Origin: Brucella intermedia LMG 3301
GTDB lineage: Bacteria; Pseudomonadota; Alphaproteobacteria; Rhizobiales; Rhizobiaceae
Length of the DNA: 64,000 bases
Direction of reading: 5' to 3'
Assembly (NCBI RefSeq): GCF_000182645.1
Contig: NZ_ACQA01000002.1
Coordinates: 992,001-1,056,000 of the forward strand
Each line of letters begins with the position of its first letter. Position 1 is the first letter of the stretch. Both the position numbers and the translations under genes were made by a program. The notes below the pieces were generated by a model. The model ran no database searches, was not told the DNA's origin, and worked only from the letters and a program-made list of their open reading frames with translations. Positions 36,486 through 44,991 of this stretch are shown here, piece after piece.

Positions 36486-38030
36486 TCAGGTTACGGCGCC
36501 GACCTGCCACGGCACGAATTCGTTGTCGCCATAGTCATAGACTTCGCTCAACGTCTTCTCGCCTGATGCGACCGCGATGATATGTTCGAAGATGCGCGTA
36601 CCGGACTGCTCGATGGTCTCATCGCCGGTGACGATACCGCCGCAATTGATGTCCATGTCTTCCTTCATGTGCTCGTACATTTCGGAATTCGTGGCGATCT
36701 TGATGCAGGGCGAAGGCTTGAAGCCGGATACCGAACCGCGACCCGTGGTGAAGCAGATCACATTGCAGCCACCGGCCACCTGCCCGGTCACGGCAACGGG
36801 GTCATAACCCGGCGTGTCCATAAACACGAAGCCGGGTTCAGTCACGGTTTCAGCGAATTCATAGACGGCCTTGAGCGGCATGGAGCCACCCTTGGCAACC
36901 GCACCGAGCGACTTTTCCAGAATGGTGGTGAGACCGCCGAGCTTGTTGCCATGGGATGGGTTATTGTTGAGTTCGTCGCCATTGCGCGCGGTGTAGTCAC
37001 GCCACCAGTCGATGCGCTGCAACAGCTTTTCCGCCACCGCAGGCGTTACTGCGCGGCGCGTCAGAAGATGTTCGGCACCGTAGATTTCCGGCGTCTCCGA
37101 CAGGACGGTCGTGCCGCCATTGCGCACGATAAGGTCCGAGGCATAGCCTAATGCCGGATTGGCCGAGATTCCAGAATAACCGTCCGAGCCGCCGCATTCC
37201 AGCGCCACTTTCAACTTCGACAGAGGCTGTCTGGTGCGTACAGCAGAATTGACCAAAGGCAGCATTTCCTTGATCTCGGCAATCGCATGATCGATGGTCT
37301 TGCGCGTGCCGCCATGCTGCTGGATCGTCATGGTGCGCAGGCGCGAGCCTTCTTCCATGCGATAATGTTCGAGGATCGGCGCAATCTGGTTGGTTTCGCA
37401 GCCAAGCCCGATCAGCAATATCCCCCCGAAATTCGGATGCTTGGCATAGCCCTGAATGGTGCGCGTCAAAAGGCGATAGCCTTCCGACTTTGTGTTGAGC
37501 GCGCAACCGCTGCCATGCGTCAGCGCGACGACGCCATCGACGTTGTCGAAACCGTCGAGACCGCCCATCCGATTGAAATAATCGGCGATGTAGCGCGACA
37601 CCGTGGCCGAGCAATTGACCGACGAAATCACGCCGATGAAATTGCGCGTGCCGACGCCGCCAGCGCCACGGTCGAAGCCCATGAAATGACGGCGTTCCGC
37701 CTCGGGCAGCATGCCGCGTTCCTCAATATCGATGGAGAACTGATGCTCGTGTTCGGAGGGCAGCATGGCGAGGTTCTGGAGATGCACGTGCTCGCCCTGC
37801 GCAATGTCCTTCGTCGCAACGCCAATCACCTGCCCGTATTTCAGGACTTCCTTACCTTCCGGAATGTCGCGAACGGCAACCTTGTGCCCACGTCCGATCA
37901 GTTCTCGGGCCTTGATCCCTTCAAGGCCGATCGGATCGCCAGCGCGAACCGAAACGCGCGCCACCGCAACATCATCCGCAGGATGCAGCAAAATTACCGG
38001 CGCAACCGCTGTAGCAACGGAATCATTCAT
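36486..38030 (-). CDS. uxaA: UxaA-family altronate dehydratase
   Basis: This 514-residue full-length UxaA has an N-terminal SAF domain (about residues 10-90) and the altronate dehydratase domain with conserved Cys residues (SSVNCSATVSRYI, LTHGSGCALNTKSEGY, GLGCETNQI, CGGSDGYSGISANP). Altronate dehydratase converts D-altronate to 2-keto-3-deoxygluconate with Fe2+. A sister activity on galactarate exists in the same superfamily. It follows the GntR gene by 34 bases and precedes the zinc dehydrogenase by about 50, all leftward. Confidence 0.9.
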   Translation of the reverse strand: MNDSVATAVAPVILLHPADDVAVARVSVRAGDPIGLEGIKARELIGRGHKVAVRDIPEGKEVLKYGQVIGVATKDIAQGEHVHLQNLAMLPSEHEHQFSIDIEERGMLPEAERRHFMGFDRGAGGVGTRNFIGVISSVNCSATVSRYIADYFNRMGGLDGFDNVDGVVALTHGSGCALNTKSEGYRLLTRTIQGYAKHPNFGGILLIGLGCETNQIAPILEHYRMEEGSRLRTMTIQQHGGTRKTIDHAIAEIKEMLPLVNSAVRTRQPLSKLKVALECGGSDGYSGISANPALGYASDLIVRNGGTTVLSETPEIYGAEHLLTRRAVTPAVAEKLLQRIDWWRDYTARNGDELNNNPSHGNKLGGLTTILEKSLGAVAKGGSMPLKAVYEFAETVTEPGFVFMDTPGYDPVAVTGQVAGGCNVICFTTGRGSVSGFKPSPCIKIATNSEMYEHMKEDMDINCGGIVTGDETIEQSGTRIFEHIIAVASGEKTLSEVYDYGDNEFVPWQVGAVT

Positions 38031-38064
38031 GTGTCTGACCTCACTCCCAAATCGCCCCGGCTAA

Positions 38065-38772
38065 TCACTCGCTGGGTTCATTATCCATCCAACGCTGCTT
38101 GGATCGGTCCAGATGCGTTCGCATCGCTGCCTGCGCCTGAAGCGGATCCTTCGCCTCAAGCGCTGCGTAGATCGCCTCGTGCTCGGCCAGAGCCAGAGCC
38201 CATGTATCGTTATCCTCGAAGCGCGTTCTGATATGCGACGTCAGCGGACTATGCCGCTCGTCAAAAAGGTCGCGCACGATGCGCACCAGCACGGAGTTCC
38301 CCGATTGCTCGGCAATGAGCAGATGAAACTGCCTGTCGAGTTCAATGGCCTTGCGCCCGGCATCGACATTCACCTTCATGGCGTCAATCGTTGCGCGCAG
38401 TTCGGCCAGGCTTTCAGGCGTCATGCGCGCACAGGCCATGACAACCACGCTGCCCTCGACCATTTCGCGCGCCTGCATGATTTCAAGCGGGCTCTCGCCG
38501 ATGGAGGCTCCTTGTGAAAGCGAACGCTTTTCCGACTCTGCCGTGACATAGATGCCGGAACCCATGCGGATTTCGACATTGCCGGCGATTTCGAGCGCAA
38601 TCAGCGCCTCGCGCAGCGAAGGCCGCGACACACCGAGCTGCTGTGCCAGCTCGCGCTCAGCCGGAAGCCTGCTGCCAGCAGGAAACTGGCCGTCCTGAAT
38701 GAGGTTTCTCACCCGGTCTGCAATCTGCTGATAAAGCCTGCGCGGTTCCGCGGTCGCCGTAAAGTCGCTCAT
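38065..38772 (-). CDS. GntR-family regulator, FadR/UxuR subgroup
   Basis: This 235-residue protein has an N-terminal winged helix (about residues 10-75: LYQQIADRVRNLIQDG, SRLPAERELAQQLGVSRPSLREALIALE) and an all-helical FCD domain with metal-type residues (ELDRQFHLLIAEQSGN, HEAIYAALEAKD). Subgroup members such as UxuR/ExuR repress hexuronate genes. It is the first gene of the leftward operon and divergent from the UxaB-like gene, so it likely controls both through the repeats at 38801 and 38920. Confidence 0.9.
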   Translation of the reverse strand: MSDFTATAEPRRLYQQIADRVRNLIQDGQFPAGSRLPAERELAQQLGVSRPSLREALIALEIAGNVEIRMGSGIYVTAESEKRSLSQGASIGESPLEIMQAREMVEGSVVVMACARMTPESLAELRATIDAMKVNVDAGRKAIELDRQFHLLIAEQSGNSVLVRIVRDLFDERHSPLTSHIRTRFEDNDTWALALAEHEAIYAALEAKDPLQAQAAMRTHLDRSKQRWMDNEPSE

Positions 38773-38800
38773 GATGCTCCCAATTCGCCTCTCCTCGAAT

Positions 38801-38811
38801 TGGCCTTACCA
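38801..38811. promoter_or_regulatory. Candidate GntR site 1, TGGCCTTACCA
   Basis: One of two TGGCYTKACCA copies in the 207-base divergent region. The TGG-N5-CCA dyad resembles FadR-subgroup operators (TGGT-N3-ACCA) with one altered base. It is 29 bases upstream of the GntR gene start. Confidence 0.45.
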
Positions 38812-38919
38812 TATTAGCAAGCGAAACGAAGCGCAATATACGCAAAAACCCAAAGAATTGCGGCAAATTGCACATTTCCACATCTGCGCTGAAATCATTC
38901 GGCCGTTAAATCTCTCCAC

Positions 38920-38930
38920 TGGCTTGACCA
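38920..38930. promoter_or_regulatory. Candidate GntR site 2, TGGCTTGACCA
   Basis: Second TGGCYTKACCA copy, 50 bases before the UxaB-like start at 38980. Together with site 1 it would let one regulator control both divergent transcripts. Confidence 0.45.
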
Positions 38931-38979
38931 ATTTGCCCTGCATCGCTTAGTTAAAACCACTGATTTATGGGAGAAGGTC

Positions 38980-40104
38980 ATGCACGAAAAGCCAGCGATC
39001 CTGCAGTTCGGCACCAGTCGTTTTCTGTTGGCTCATGTCGATTTCTTTGTTTCGGAGGCGCTTGCCGAGGGCAAAGCCATCGGGACAATCGCCGTCGTGC
39101 AGACCACTTCAAATCCGCAGAGCAGCCAGCGGATCGCAGCCCTGAACGAAGCCCGCAGCTATCCGGTAATGATCCGCGGACTGGCCGACGGGAAACCCTT
39201 CGAGAAGGAATATCAGGCGCGAGCCGTCACCACCGCCTATTCCGCCCATCAAGACTGGCCTGCGATTCTAGACCTTGGCGCCAGTGTCGATGTGATTCTT
39301 TCCAACACCGGCGACAAGGGTTTTGAGCTCGACAAGAGCGATGACAGTTCGCTTCTTGCCAATCCGGAAGCTTTGCCGAAGAGCTTTCCGGCCAAGCTTC
39401 TGGTGCTTCTGCATCATCGCTGGCAGCACAATCCCGATGCGCCGCTGTCGGTATTTCCCTGCGAGCTGATCTCGCGCAATGGCGACAAGCTGCGCTCAAT
39501 CCTGATCGATCTCGCCCATGACTGGAAACTGCCGGACAGTTTCGTGCAATGGCTCGAAACCCGCTGCGTCTTCGCCAACAGCCTTGTCGATCGTATCGTC
39601 TCCGAACCCATCGAGCCGATCGGCGCCGTCGCCGAACCCTATGCGCTCTGGGCAATCGAGAAGGCCGACGGCCTGACGTTGCCTTGCGAACACAAAGATA
39701 TCGTCGTCACCGACGATCTCGCGCGCTATGAGCATCTGAAGCTCTATCTGCTCAACCTTGGCCATACATTCATCGCAGAGCAATGGCTGAAGGGCGGCCG
39801 CCCGAAAGACGAGATCGTGCTGGAAGCCATGCAGGACGAAACGATCCGGCGTGAACTGGAAACAGTCTGGCGCGAGGAAGTCCTGCCGGTTTTCGCTGCG
39901 GATGGTCTCGGAGACCAGGCAGCGGCTTATGTGGATTCTGTGCGGGAACGGTTTCTCAACCCCTTCCTCAAGCACCGTATCGCAGACATTGCTTCCAACC
40001 ACGAGGAGAAGAAGCGCCGCCGCTTCGCGCCGGTTATCGACCGCGCCTCGGAACTCGGTCTCGACCTGGAGCAGCCACGCCTGAAAGCGGCTATGGCGTC
40101 CTGA
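38980..40104 (+). CDS. Tagaturonate/fructuronate reductase-like (UxaB, mannitol dehydrogenase family)
   Basis: This 374-residue member of the long-chain mannitol dehydrogenase family has an N-terminal Rossmann part (LQFGTSRFLLAHVDFF, near residues 8-23), PCELISRNGDKLR, and a C-terminal domain with the catalytic Lys region (YEHLKLYLLNLGHTFIAEQWL). UxaB reduces D-tagaturonate to D-altronate, the substrate of the UxaA encoded across the divergent promoter. At 374 residues it is shorter than E. coli UxaB (about 480), which suggests a compact alphaproteobacterial form. Its stop is 2 bases from the converging response-regulator stop. Confidence 0.83.
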   Translation: MHEKPAILQFGTSRFLLAHVDFFVSEALAEGKAIGTIAVVQTTSNPQSSQRIAALNEARSYPVMIRGLADGKPFEKEYQARAVTTAYSAHQDWPAILDLGASVDVILSNTGDKGFELDKSDDSSLLANPEALPKSFPAKLLVLLHHRWQHNPDAPLSVFPCELISRNGDKLRSILIDLAHDWKLPDSFVQWLETRCVFANSLVDRIVSEPIEPIGAVAEPYALWAIEKADGLTLPCEHKDIVVTDDLARYEHLKLYLLNLGHTFIAEQWLKGGRPKDEIVLEAMQDETIRRELETVWREEVLPVFAADGLGDQAAAYVDSVRERFLNPFLKHRIADIASNHEEKKRRRFAPVIDRASELGLDLEQPRLKAAMAS

Positions 40105-40106
40105 AA

Positions 40107-40865
40107 CTACGCGTCGTGCTTTCCGAAAATCGGATTCGATTTTCGGGCCGATGCTGCCAGCCATTCGTTCAGTTCGACTTCGGCGCGTTCAAGCGCGCTG
40201 TAGTTCAGCAGTTTGCGCAAAAGCGCGACCGTTACCGCGCGCGCCCGCAGATTGAAACGCCCCTCATCCGGCTCGCTCTTCTCCTGATAAACCCCAAGTT
40301 TTTCATAGAGTTGCTGCAATCTGTTCTGGACACTTCTCAATGACAGATTGCGGCGGCGCGCAATGACGCGATCCGTAAGCCCCAGCGCGATATCGATCAG
40401 AATCTCATATTCGCTTTCGCTGAAACCGCTGGCATGACCAAGGCTCTTTTGTTGGAGGCCGCGCACCTCGCGGTCGATGACGCATTGGGCCTCGACGAAG
40501 ATGCTGCGCAATGCCAGCCGCAGCTTGTCGTCTGATGCGGACTTCAAAACATAGCCGTAAGCCGCCCCTTCCGGCACGATGCGCGACACGCCGCGCACAT
40601 AGGCTTCGTCGGCATAGTTCGACCAGAACAATATGCGCGTTTCGGGATTTTCCTTCCAGATGGTGCGCGCGGCTTCGATGCCGTTGCGCCCGTTCATCTG
40701 CAAATCCATGACGATATGGGCGGCCCTGTGCTGGCGCGCGAGTTTCTCGCCCGCCGACCCGTTTTCAGCTTCCAGCACATCGCTGCATTCCGGCAGCGCC
40801 GCCCGCACGGCCTCGCCGAGATAGGCGCGGTGCAACGGATCATCTTCCACGATCAGAACATGCAT
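40107..40865 (-). CDS. NarL/LuxR-type response regulator
   Basis: This 252-residue response regulator has a receiver domain (EDDP acidic pair at residues 7-10, phospho-acceptor Asp in VMDLQMNGRNG near residue 54, Lys in YVLKSAS) and a C-terminal HTH (LTDRVIARRRNLSLRSVQNRLQQLYEKLGV). It is cotranscribed with the histidine kinase (1-base gap) and divergent from the ribose-type ABC operon. Its last residues (KSNPIFGKHDA) are encoded by a palindromic repeat, see 40123. Confidence 0.9.
   Translation of the reverse strand: MHVLIVEDDPLHRAYLGEAVRAALPECSDVLEAENGSAGEKLARQHRAAHIVMDLQMNGRNGIEAARTIWKENPETRILFWSNYADEAYVRGVSRIVPEGAAYGYVLKSASDDKLRLALRSIFVEAQCVIDREVRGLQQKSLGHASGFSESEYEILIDIALGLTDRVIARRRNLSLRSVQNRLQQLYEKLGVYQEKSEPDEGRFNLRARAVTVALLRKLLNYSALERAEVELNEWLAASARKSNPIFGKHDA
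40123..40146. repeat. Palindromic repeat overlapping the response-regulator 3' end
   Basis: CCGAAAATCG (40123-40132), loop GATT, CGATTTTCGG (40137-40146), perfect 10-bp arms. It shares the CCGAAAA/TTTTCGG core with the element at 1756. It encodes part of the response-regulator C-terminus and lies between two converging genes, so it may also terminate both. Confidence 0.65.
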
Positions 40866-40866
40866 T

Positions 40867-42105
40867 TTATCCTCCGCCCTCCCGGCACATTTCCGCAGGC
40901 AGGTGAATCGTCACACTGGTGCCGCCGCCTTCCCCGTTTTTCCTGATAGCGAAACTCGCAGAAATCAACCGCGCGCGTGTGCGCATATTGTCGATCCCAT
41001 GCCCTACGTCGGGACGCTGCGTATGGCGATCCATACCGATGCCGTTGTCCGCCACTTCAACATGGAGGCGACCGCCCTTGTTGCGGAAAGCAACGCGCAA
41101 CCGGCTTGCATGAGCATGACGGATTGCATTGTTGATTGCCTCCTGCACGATGCGAAACAGCGAAGTCGCGACCGTTTCTTCCAGCCGATCCGCCATGCCG
41201 CCGCTGCTGTCATCCAGCGTCCATTCGACGGACGATCCGCTGTCGCGCACCGAACGGCCCAGATGGTTTTCCGTCGCCTGCACAAAACCGAACAGCTGGA
41301 GGATCGAAGGCTTTGCTTCTTCAATGATTTGCCGAAGATCATGCATGCAATGCTGGAGCCCTCGAAACAGCGGCTCAAGCTGTTCGCCGGAGAGGTCCGG
41401 CGCATGGGTGAGCCGCTCCACATGGCGCGCCAGTCGTGTCAGATCGGCGAGCGTCTGGTCATGCAGGTCCATGCCGATGCGGTGGCGCTCGATTTCCAGC
41501 GCTTCCGTCAGTTTAAGCGCGCCGAAGCGCAAGCCTTCCTCCCGCGCTCGTGCTTCCGCTTCCACAATGGCGGACCGCTTGGCCTGTTCCGCCGCACGGA
41601 TCGCGAAGAAATACGGGGTAAGCAGATCGGCAATCGACTGGGCATTTTCCACATCCTGCATGGTGTAGCAGGCGGGAGTGAGACTGGAACAGCTGAGCGC
41701 GCCGATAATATCGCCCTGCGCCTTCAGCGGCACATGCAGGCGGCCCTTCAGATCGTGCTCGATGATGGGTCTGGAGAAAGCACCCGTAAAATGAAAGCGC
41801 GGATCGGTGCGCGCATCGTCAGTGAGAAGATGATCGGCCTCGCCGGAAAGCACAGTTCGAATGGGACTGCCGGAAAGCGGTGCGGGCGGATTGCGGCTCC
41901 AGTCCGTCGATATGCCGCTCTCATAGGCGATATGGAACTTGCCATCGAGCGTCTTGATGCAGACGTCCAGATGGTCATAGGGCACGATATGCGTGATCTC
42001 CGCCGCCACCGCCCGGATGATGGAATCGAAGTCGAGTTGTCCCGCCAGCAATCTGGAAATATTCAGATAGTGGTCGAGCAACCTTTGGGGGGCGAGTTCA
42101 AGCAA
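40867..42105 (-). CDS. Histidine kinase with GAF domain (HisKA_3/NarX type)
   Basis: This 412-residue protein has no obvious membrane segment. An N-terminal GAF domain (about residues 20-170, LARQL- to AALSCSSL-type region) precedes the HisKA_3 box with the phospho-His (HRIGMDLHDQTLADLTRL, near residue 217). The ATPase domain follows with FRIVQEAINNAIRHAHAS (N box), VADNGIGMD and GHGIDNMRTRA. It is likely cytosolic and senses a small ligand through GAF. It is paired with the response regulator downstream and divergent from the sugar ABC operon at 42422. Confidence 0.88.
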   Translation of the reverse strand: MLELAPQRLLDHYLNISRLLAGQLDFDSIIRAVAAEITHIVPYDHLDVCIKTLDGKFHIAYESGISTDWSRNPPAPLSGSPIRTVLSGEADHLLTDDARTDPRFHFTGAFSRPIIEHDLKGRLHVPLKAQGDIIGALSCSSLTPACYTMQDVENAQSIADLLTPYFFAIRAAEQAKRSAIVEAEARAREEGLRFGALKLTEALEIERHRIGMDLHDQTLADLTRLARHVERLTHAPDLSGEQLEPLFRGLQHCMHDLRQIIEEAKPSILQLFGFVQATENHLGRSVRDSGSSVEWTLDDSSGGMADRLEETVATSLFRIVQEAINNAIRHAHASRLRVAFRNKGGRLHVEVADNGIGMDRHTQRPDVGHGIDNMRTRARLISASFAIRKNGEGGGTSVTIHLPAEMCREGGG

Positions 42106-42170
42106 GCGTCTCTCCTCCAGAACGCAAACCGCTCATGAAGCTATAATACGCCGCGACATCCTCGGCGCGT

Positions 42171-42209
42171 CTTGCGGGTTTCCGCAATTTTGCTGCGGGA
42201 ACCCGCAAG
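42171..42209. promoter_or_regulatory. Long inverted repeat in the kinase/ABC divergent region
   Basis: CTTGCGGGTTTCC (42171-42183) and GGGAACCCGCAAG (42197-42209) pair over 12 of 13 positions, with CCGCA/TGCGG also matching inside. It lies 62 bases from the kinase start and about 210 from the ABC operon start, in a 316-base region that holds no gene. It is a good candidate site for the response regulator, or a hairpin in an ABC leader RNA. Confidence 0.5.
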
Positions 42210-42421
42210 TCAGTTGCTTCAATGGGCCTTCACAGAAGGCTTCTCTTCTTTCATCCTCGCTTCACCAGAAAATTGCCCGCGATACAAGAGTGAAAAATCG
42301 CATCAGGCGCGGACTGGTGCCGTTGAGGAGCGGCGGTGCGGGAGGCTCGCGCCACAATCAATTCAGACGATCCGAAGTGCCGGGGCGCTGCGGGTCGCAT
42401 ACTGGCAACTGGGAGGAATGA

Positions 42422-43438
42422 ATGAAACTCGCAAAAATCCTTTTCGCATCCGCAGCACTGGCAGGCGTATTGGCCGCAGGCAGCGCAATGGCCGACACAT
42501 CGTCGAAGAAGATCGCATTCTCGAACAATTATGCTGGCAACTCATGGCGTCAGGCCATGCTGGAAAGCTGGGACAAGATCACCAAGGAAGCCGTGAAGGC
42601 CGGCGTGGTGGCTGCTGCCGACCCGTTCACGACGGCTGAAAACCAGGCGACCGAACAGGCCGCGCAGATCCAGAACATGATCCTGCAGGGCTATGACGCC
42701 ATCGTCATTAATGCCGCCTCGCCGACCGCCTTGAATGGCGCGATCAAGGAAGCCTGCGATGCGGGCATCACGGTCGTTTCCTTCGACGGCATCGTGACCG
42801 AGCCTTGTGCTTGGCGCATCGCGGTCGATTTCAAGGCGATGGGTGAAGGCCAGATCGACTATCTTGCCAAGCGCCTCCCGGATGGCGGCAACCTGCTCGA
42901 AATTCGCGGCCTTGCCGGTGTTTCCGTCGATGACAATATCCATGCCGGCATCGAAGAAGGCGTGAAGAAACATCCTAAATTCAAGATCGTCGGTTCCGTC
43001 AATGGCGACTGGGCCGCAGACGTCGCACAGCGTGCCGTCGCGGGCATTCTCCCAAGCCTGCCGAAAATCGATGCGGTCGTGACGCAGGGTGGCGACGGTT
43101 ACGGCGCTGCGCAGGCTTTCGCCGCCGCCAAGCGCGAAACGCCGATCATCATCATGGGCAATCGTGAGGACGAATTGCAGTGGTGGAAACAGCAGAAGGA
43201 CGCCAACGGCTACGAAACCATGTCGGTTTCGATTGCACCCGGCGTATCCACGCTTGCTTTCTGGGTTGCCCAGCAGATTCTCGACGGCAAGGACGTGAAG
43301 AAGGACCTTGTGGTTCCGTTCCTCAGTGTCAGCCAGGAATCGCTCGACAAGGACCTTGCCAACACCCAGAAGGGTGGCGTCGCGAATGTCGAATATTCGC
43401 TTGAAGACGCGCAGAAGGTCATCGACGCCGCGAAATAA
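42422..43438 (+). CDS. Ribose-type ABC substrate-binding protein
   Basis: This 338-residue periplasmic-binding-protein type 1 (RbsB-like) protein has a signal peptide (about residues 1-24, ending SAMA). The sugar-binding fold shows KIAFSNNYAGNSWRQAMLES, ILQGYDAIVINAASPTAL and VVTQGGDGYGAAQAF. It is the first gene of an operon with an RbsA-type ATPase, two RbsC-type permeases and an SMP-30 lactonase. The lactonase suggests an aldose that is oxidised to an aldonolactone, but the sugar is not identified. Confidence 0.88.
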   Translation: MKLAKILFASAALAGVLAAGSAMADTSSKKIAFSNNYAGNSWRQAMLESWDKITKEAVKAGVVAAADPFTTAENQATEQAAQIQNMILQGYDAIVINAASPTALNGAIKEACDAGITVVSFDGIVTEPCAWRIAVDFKAMGEGQIDYLAKRLPDGGNLLEIRGLAGVSVDDNIHAGIEEGVKKHPKFKIVGSVNGDWAADVAQRAVAGILPSLPKIDAVVTQGGDGYGAAQAFAAAKRETPIIIMGNREDELQWWKQQKDANGYETMSVSIAPGVSTLAFWVAQQILDGKDVKKDLVVPFLSVSQESLDKDLANTQKGGVANVEYSLEDAQKVIDAAK

Positions 43439-43530
43439 GCAGCGCGTTGCATCATCAGACGATCGGGGCGGGTTTCGTTCCCGCCCTTTTCCGTCACCTT
43501 ATTCAGCATTTCCAGCAGTCAGATGAACGT

Positions 43531-44991
43531 ATGACAGAAGCAGCAGAGAAACGAGAGGTCGTCGCCGCGCGCAATATCCGCGTGCAGTTCGGTGCGGTGA
43601 AAGCACTGGATGGCGCCGAACTCGTGATCCGCGAAGGCGAGTGTGTCGGGCTTGTGGGGCACAATGGCGCGGGCAAATCCACCATCGTCAATGTCATCAA
43701 TGGCGGGCTGTCGCCGCACGAAGGCAGCGTTTCCTATCACGGCGAAGCCGGACATGGCGTGGCGATGGCGCGCAAGCACGGCGTGCGCTGCGTGTTTCAG
43801 GAACTGTCGCTGTTCCCCAACCTGACGATTGCCGAGAATGTCCGCATCATGCAACGCGACCTCGAAGGCGCGAACTGGCGTGGCAAGGCCGTTGAACTGA
43901 TTTCCAAAAAACTCAACGAGATTTTTCCGGGCCACAAGATCGAAAGCAGCGCGACCATCGACGAACTGTCGATTGCCGAGCGGCAGATGGTGGAAATCGC
44001 AATCAACTTCACCGCTCCCGGTACTGCGCCAAAACTGGTCATTCTCGACGAGCCGACCTCGTCGCTCGATGCAGGCATTGCCGCGCAACTGATGGCCTAT
44101 GTGCGTCGCTTCGTTGAAACCGGCGGTGCCGTTATCCTCATTTCGCACATGCTGGGCGAAATTCTCTCCACCTCCGACCGCATCGTGGTGATGAAGGACG
44201 GCAAGGTCGTCGCCAATCGCGCCGCCAGCGAATTTACCAATCGCAGCCTCGTCGAGGCCATGGGCAGCGTGGAGCGCGAGAAAGCGGCGCGCCGCGTCGC
44301 AAAGACCGATGCCACCGGCTCGCCCGTTCTGTCCCTCGCAAAGCGCGCCGCCGACATAAAGCCGTTTCAGGCTTTCAAGGGCGAAGTCATCGGCCTCGCC
44401 GGTCTGGCAGGGCACGGACAGACCAGGATGCTGCTCGACCTTTACTATGCGCGACGCCCCAACTGGATACCGGCCCGCACCTGCGAGATCGCCTTCGTCG
44501 CAGGCGACCGCAGCCTCAACGGCACTTTTCCGCTGTGGAGCATCCTGCACAATCTCACGGTCAGTTCGCTCGACCGGCTTTCGTCGCTGAAACTCGTCGA
44601 CCAGACCGGGGAAGACGCGCTCGGCGGAGAATGGAAGGACCGCATCCAGATACGCACGCCGGATATGGGCAACCGTATCCTGTCGCTGTCGGGCGGCAAC
44701 CAGCAGAAAGTGCTCTTCGCCCGCGCTCTGGCAACCAGCGCGCATACGATCCTGATGGACGATCCGATGCGTGGCGTCGATGTCGGCACCAAGCAGGAAG
44801 TCTATGAAATTCTGCGCCATGAGGCGGAAAACGGGCGCACCTTCGTCTGGTATTCCACCGAAATGGACGAAATCGAACTTTGCGACCGGGTCTATGTTTT
44901 CCGCGACGGCGCTATCGTTGCTGAACTGACCGGCGAAGACATTACGGAAAAGAACGTGCTTGCCGCATCCTTCGAGGGAGGTCACGAATAA
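43531..44991 (+). CDS. Ribose-type ABC ATPase (two-domain RbsA-like)
   Basis: The ATG at 43531 gives 486 residues. Domain 1 is complete: Walker A GHNGAGKST, FQELSLFPNLTIAENV, IDELSIAERQMVEIA, VILDEPTSSLD. Domain 2 has the usual degenerate P-loop (GLAGLAGHGQTRMLLDLYY), but the strand region after it is short. It goes almost straight to IAFVAGDRSLNGTFPLWSILHNL, and then the normal LSGGNQQKVLFARAL and DDPMRGVDVGTKQEVY follow. It overlaps the next gene by 1 base and energises the two RbsC-type permeases. Confidence 0.9.
   Translation: MTEAAEKREVVAARNIRVQFGAVKALDGAELVIREGECVGLVGHNGAGKSTIVNVINGGLSPHEGSVSYHGEAGHGVAMARKHGVRCVFQELSLFPNLTIAENVRIMQRDLEGANWRGKAVELISKKLNEIFPGHKIESSATIDELSIAERQMVEIAINFTAPGTAPKLVILDEPTSSLDAGIAAQLMAYVRRFVETGGAVILISHMLGEILSTSDRIVVMKDGKVVANRAASEFTNRSLVEAMGSVEREKAARRVAKTDATGSPVLSLAKRAADIKPFQAFKGEVIGLAGLAGHGQTRMLLDLYYARRPNWIPARTCEIAFVAGDRSLNGTFPLWSILHNLTVSSLDRLSSLKLVDQTGEDALGGEWKDRIQIRTPDMGNRILSLSGGNQQKVLFARALATSAHTILMDDPMRGVDVGTKQEVYEILRHEAENGRTFVWYSTEMDEIELCDRVYVFRDGAIVAELTGEDITEKNVLAASFEGGHE

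Noticed and set aside
43519..44985. 488-residue minus-strand open frame
   Set aside because: Mirror of the RbsA-like ATPase, which has all ATPase motifs.
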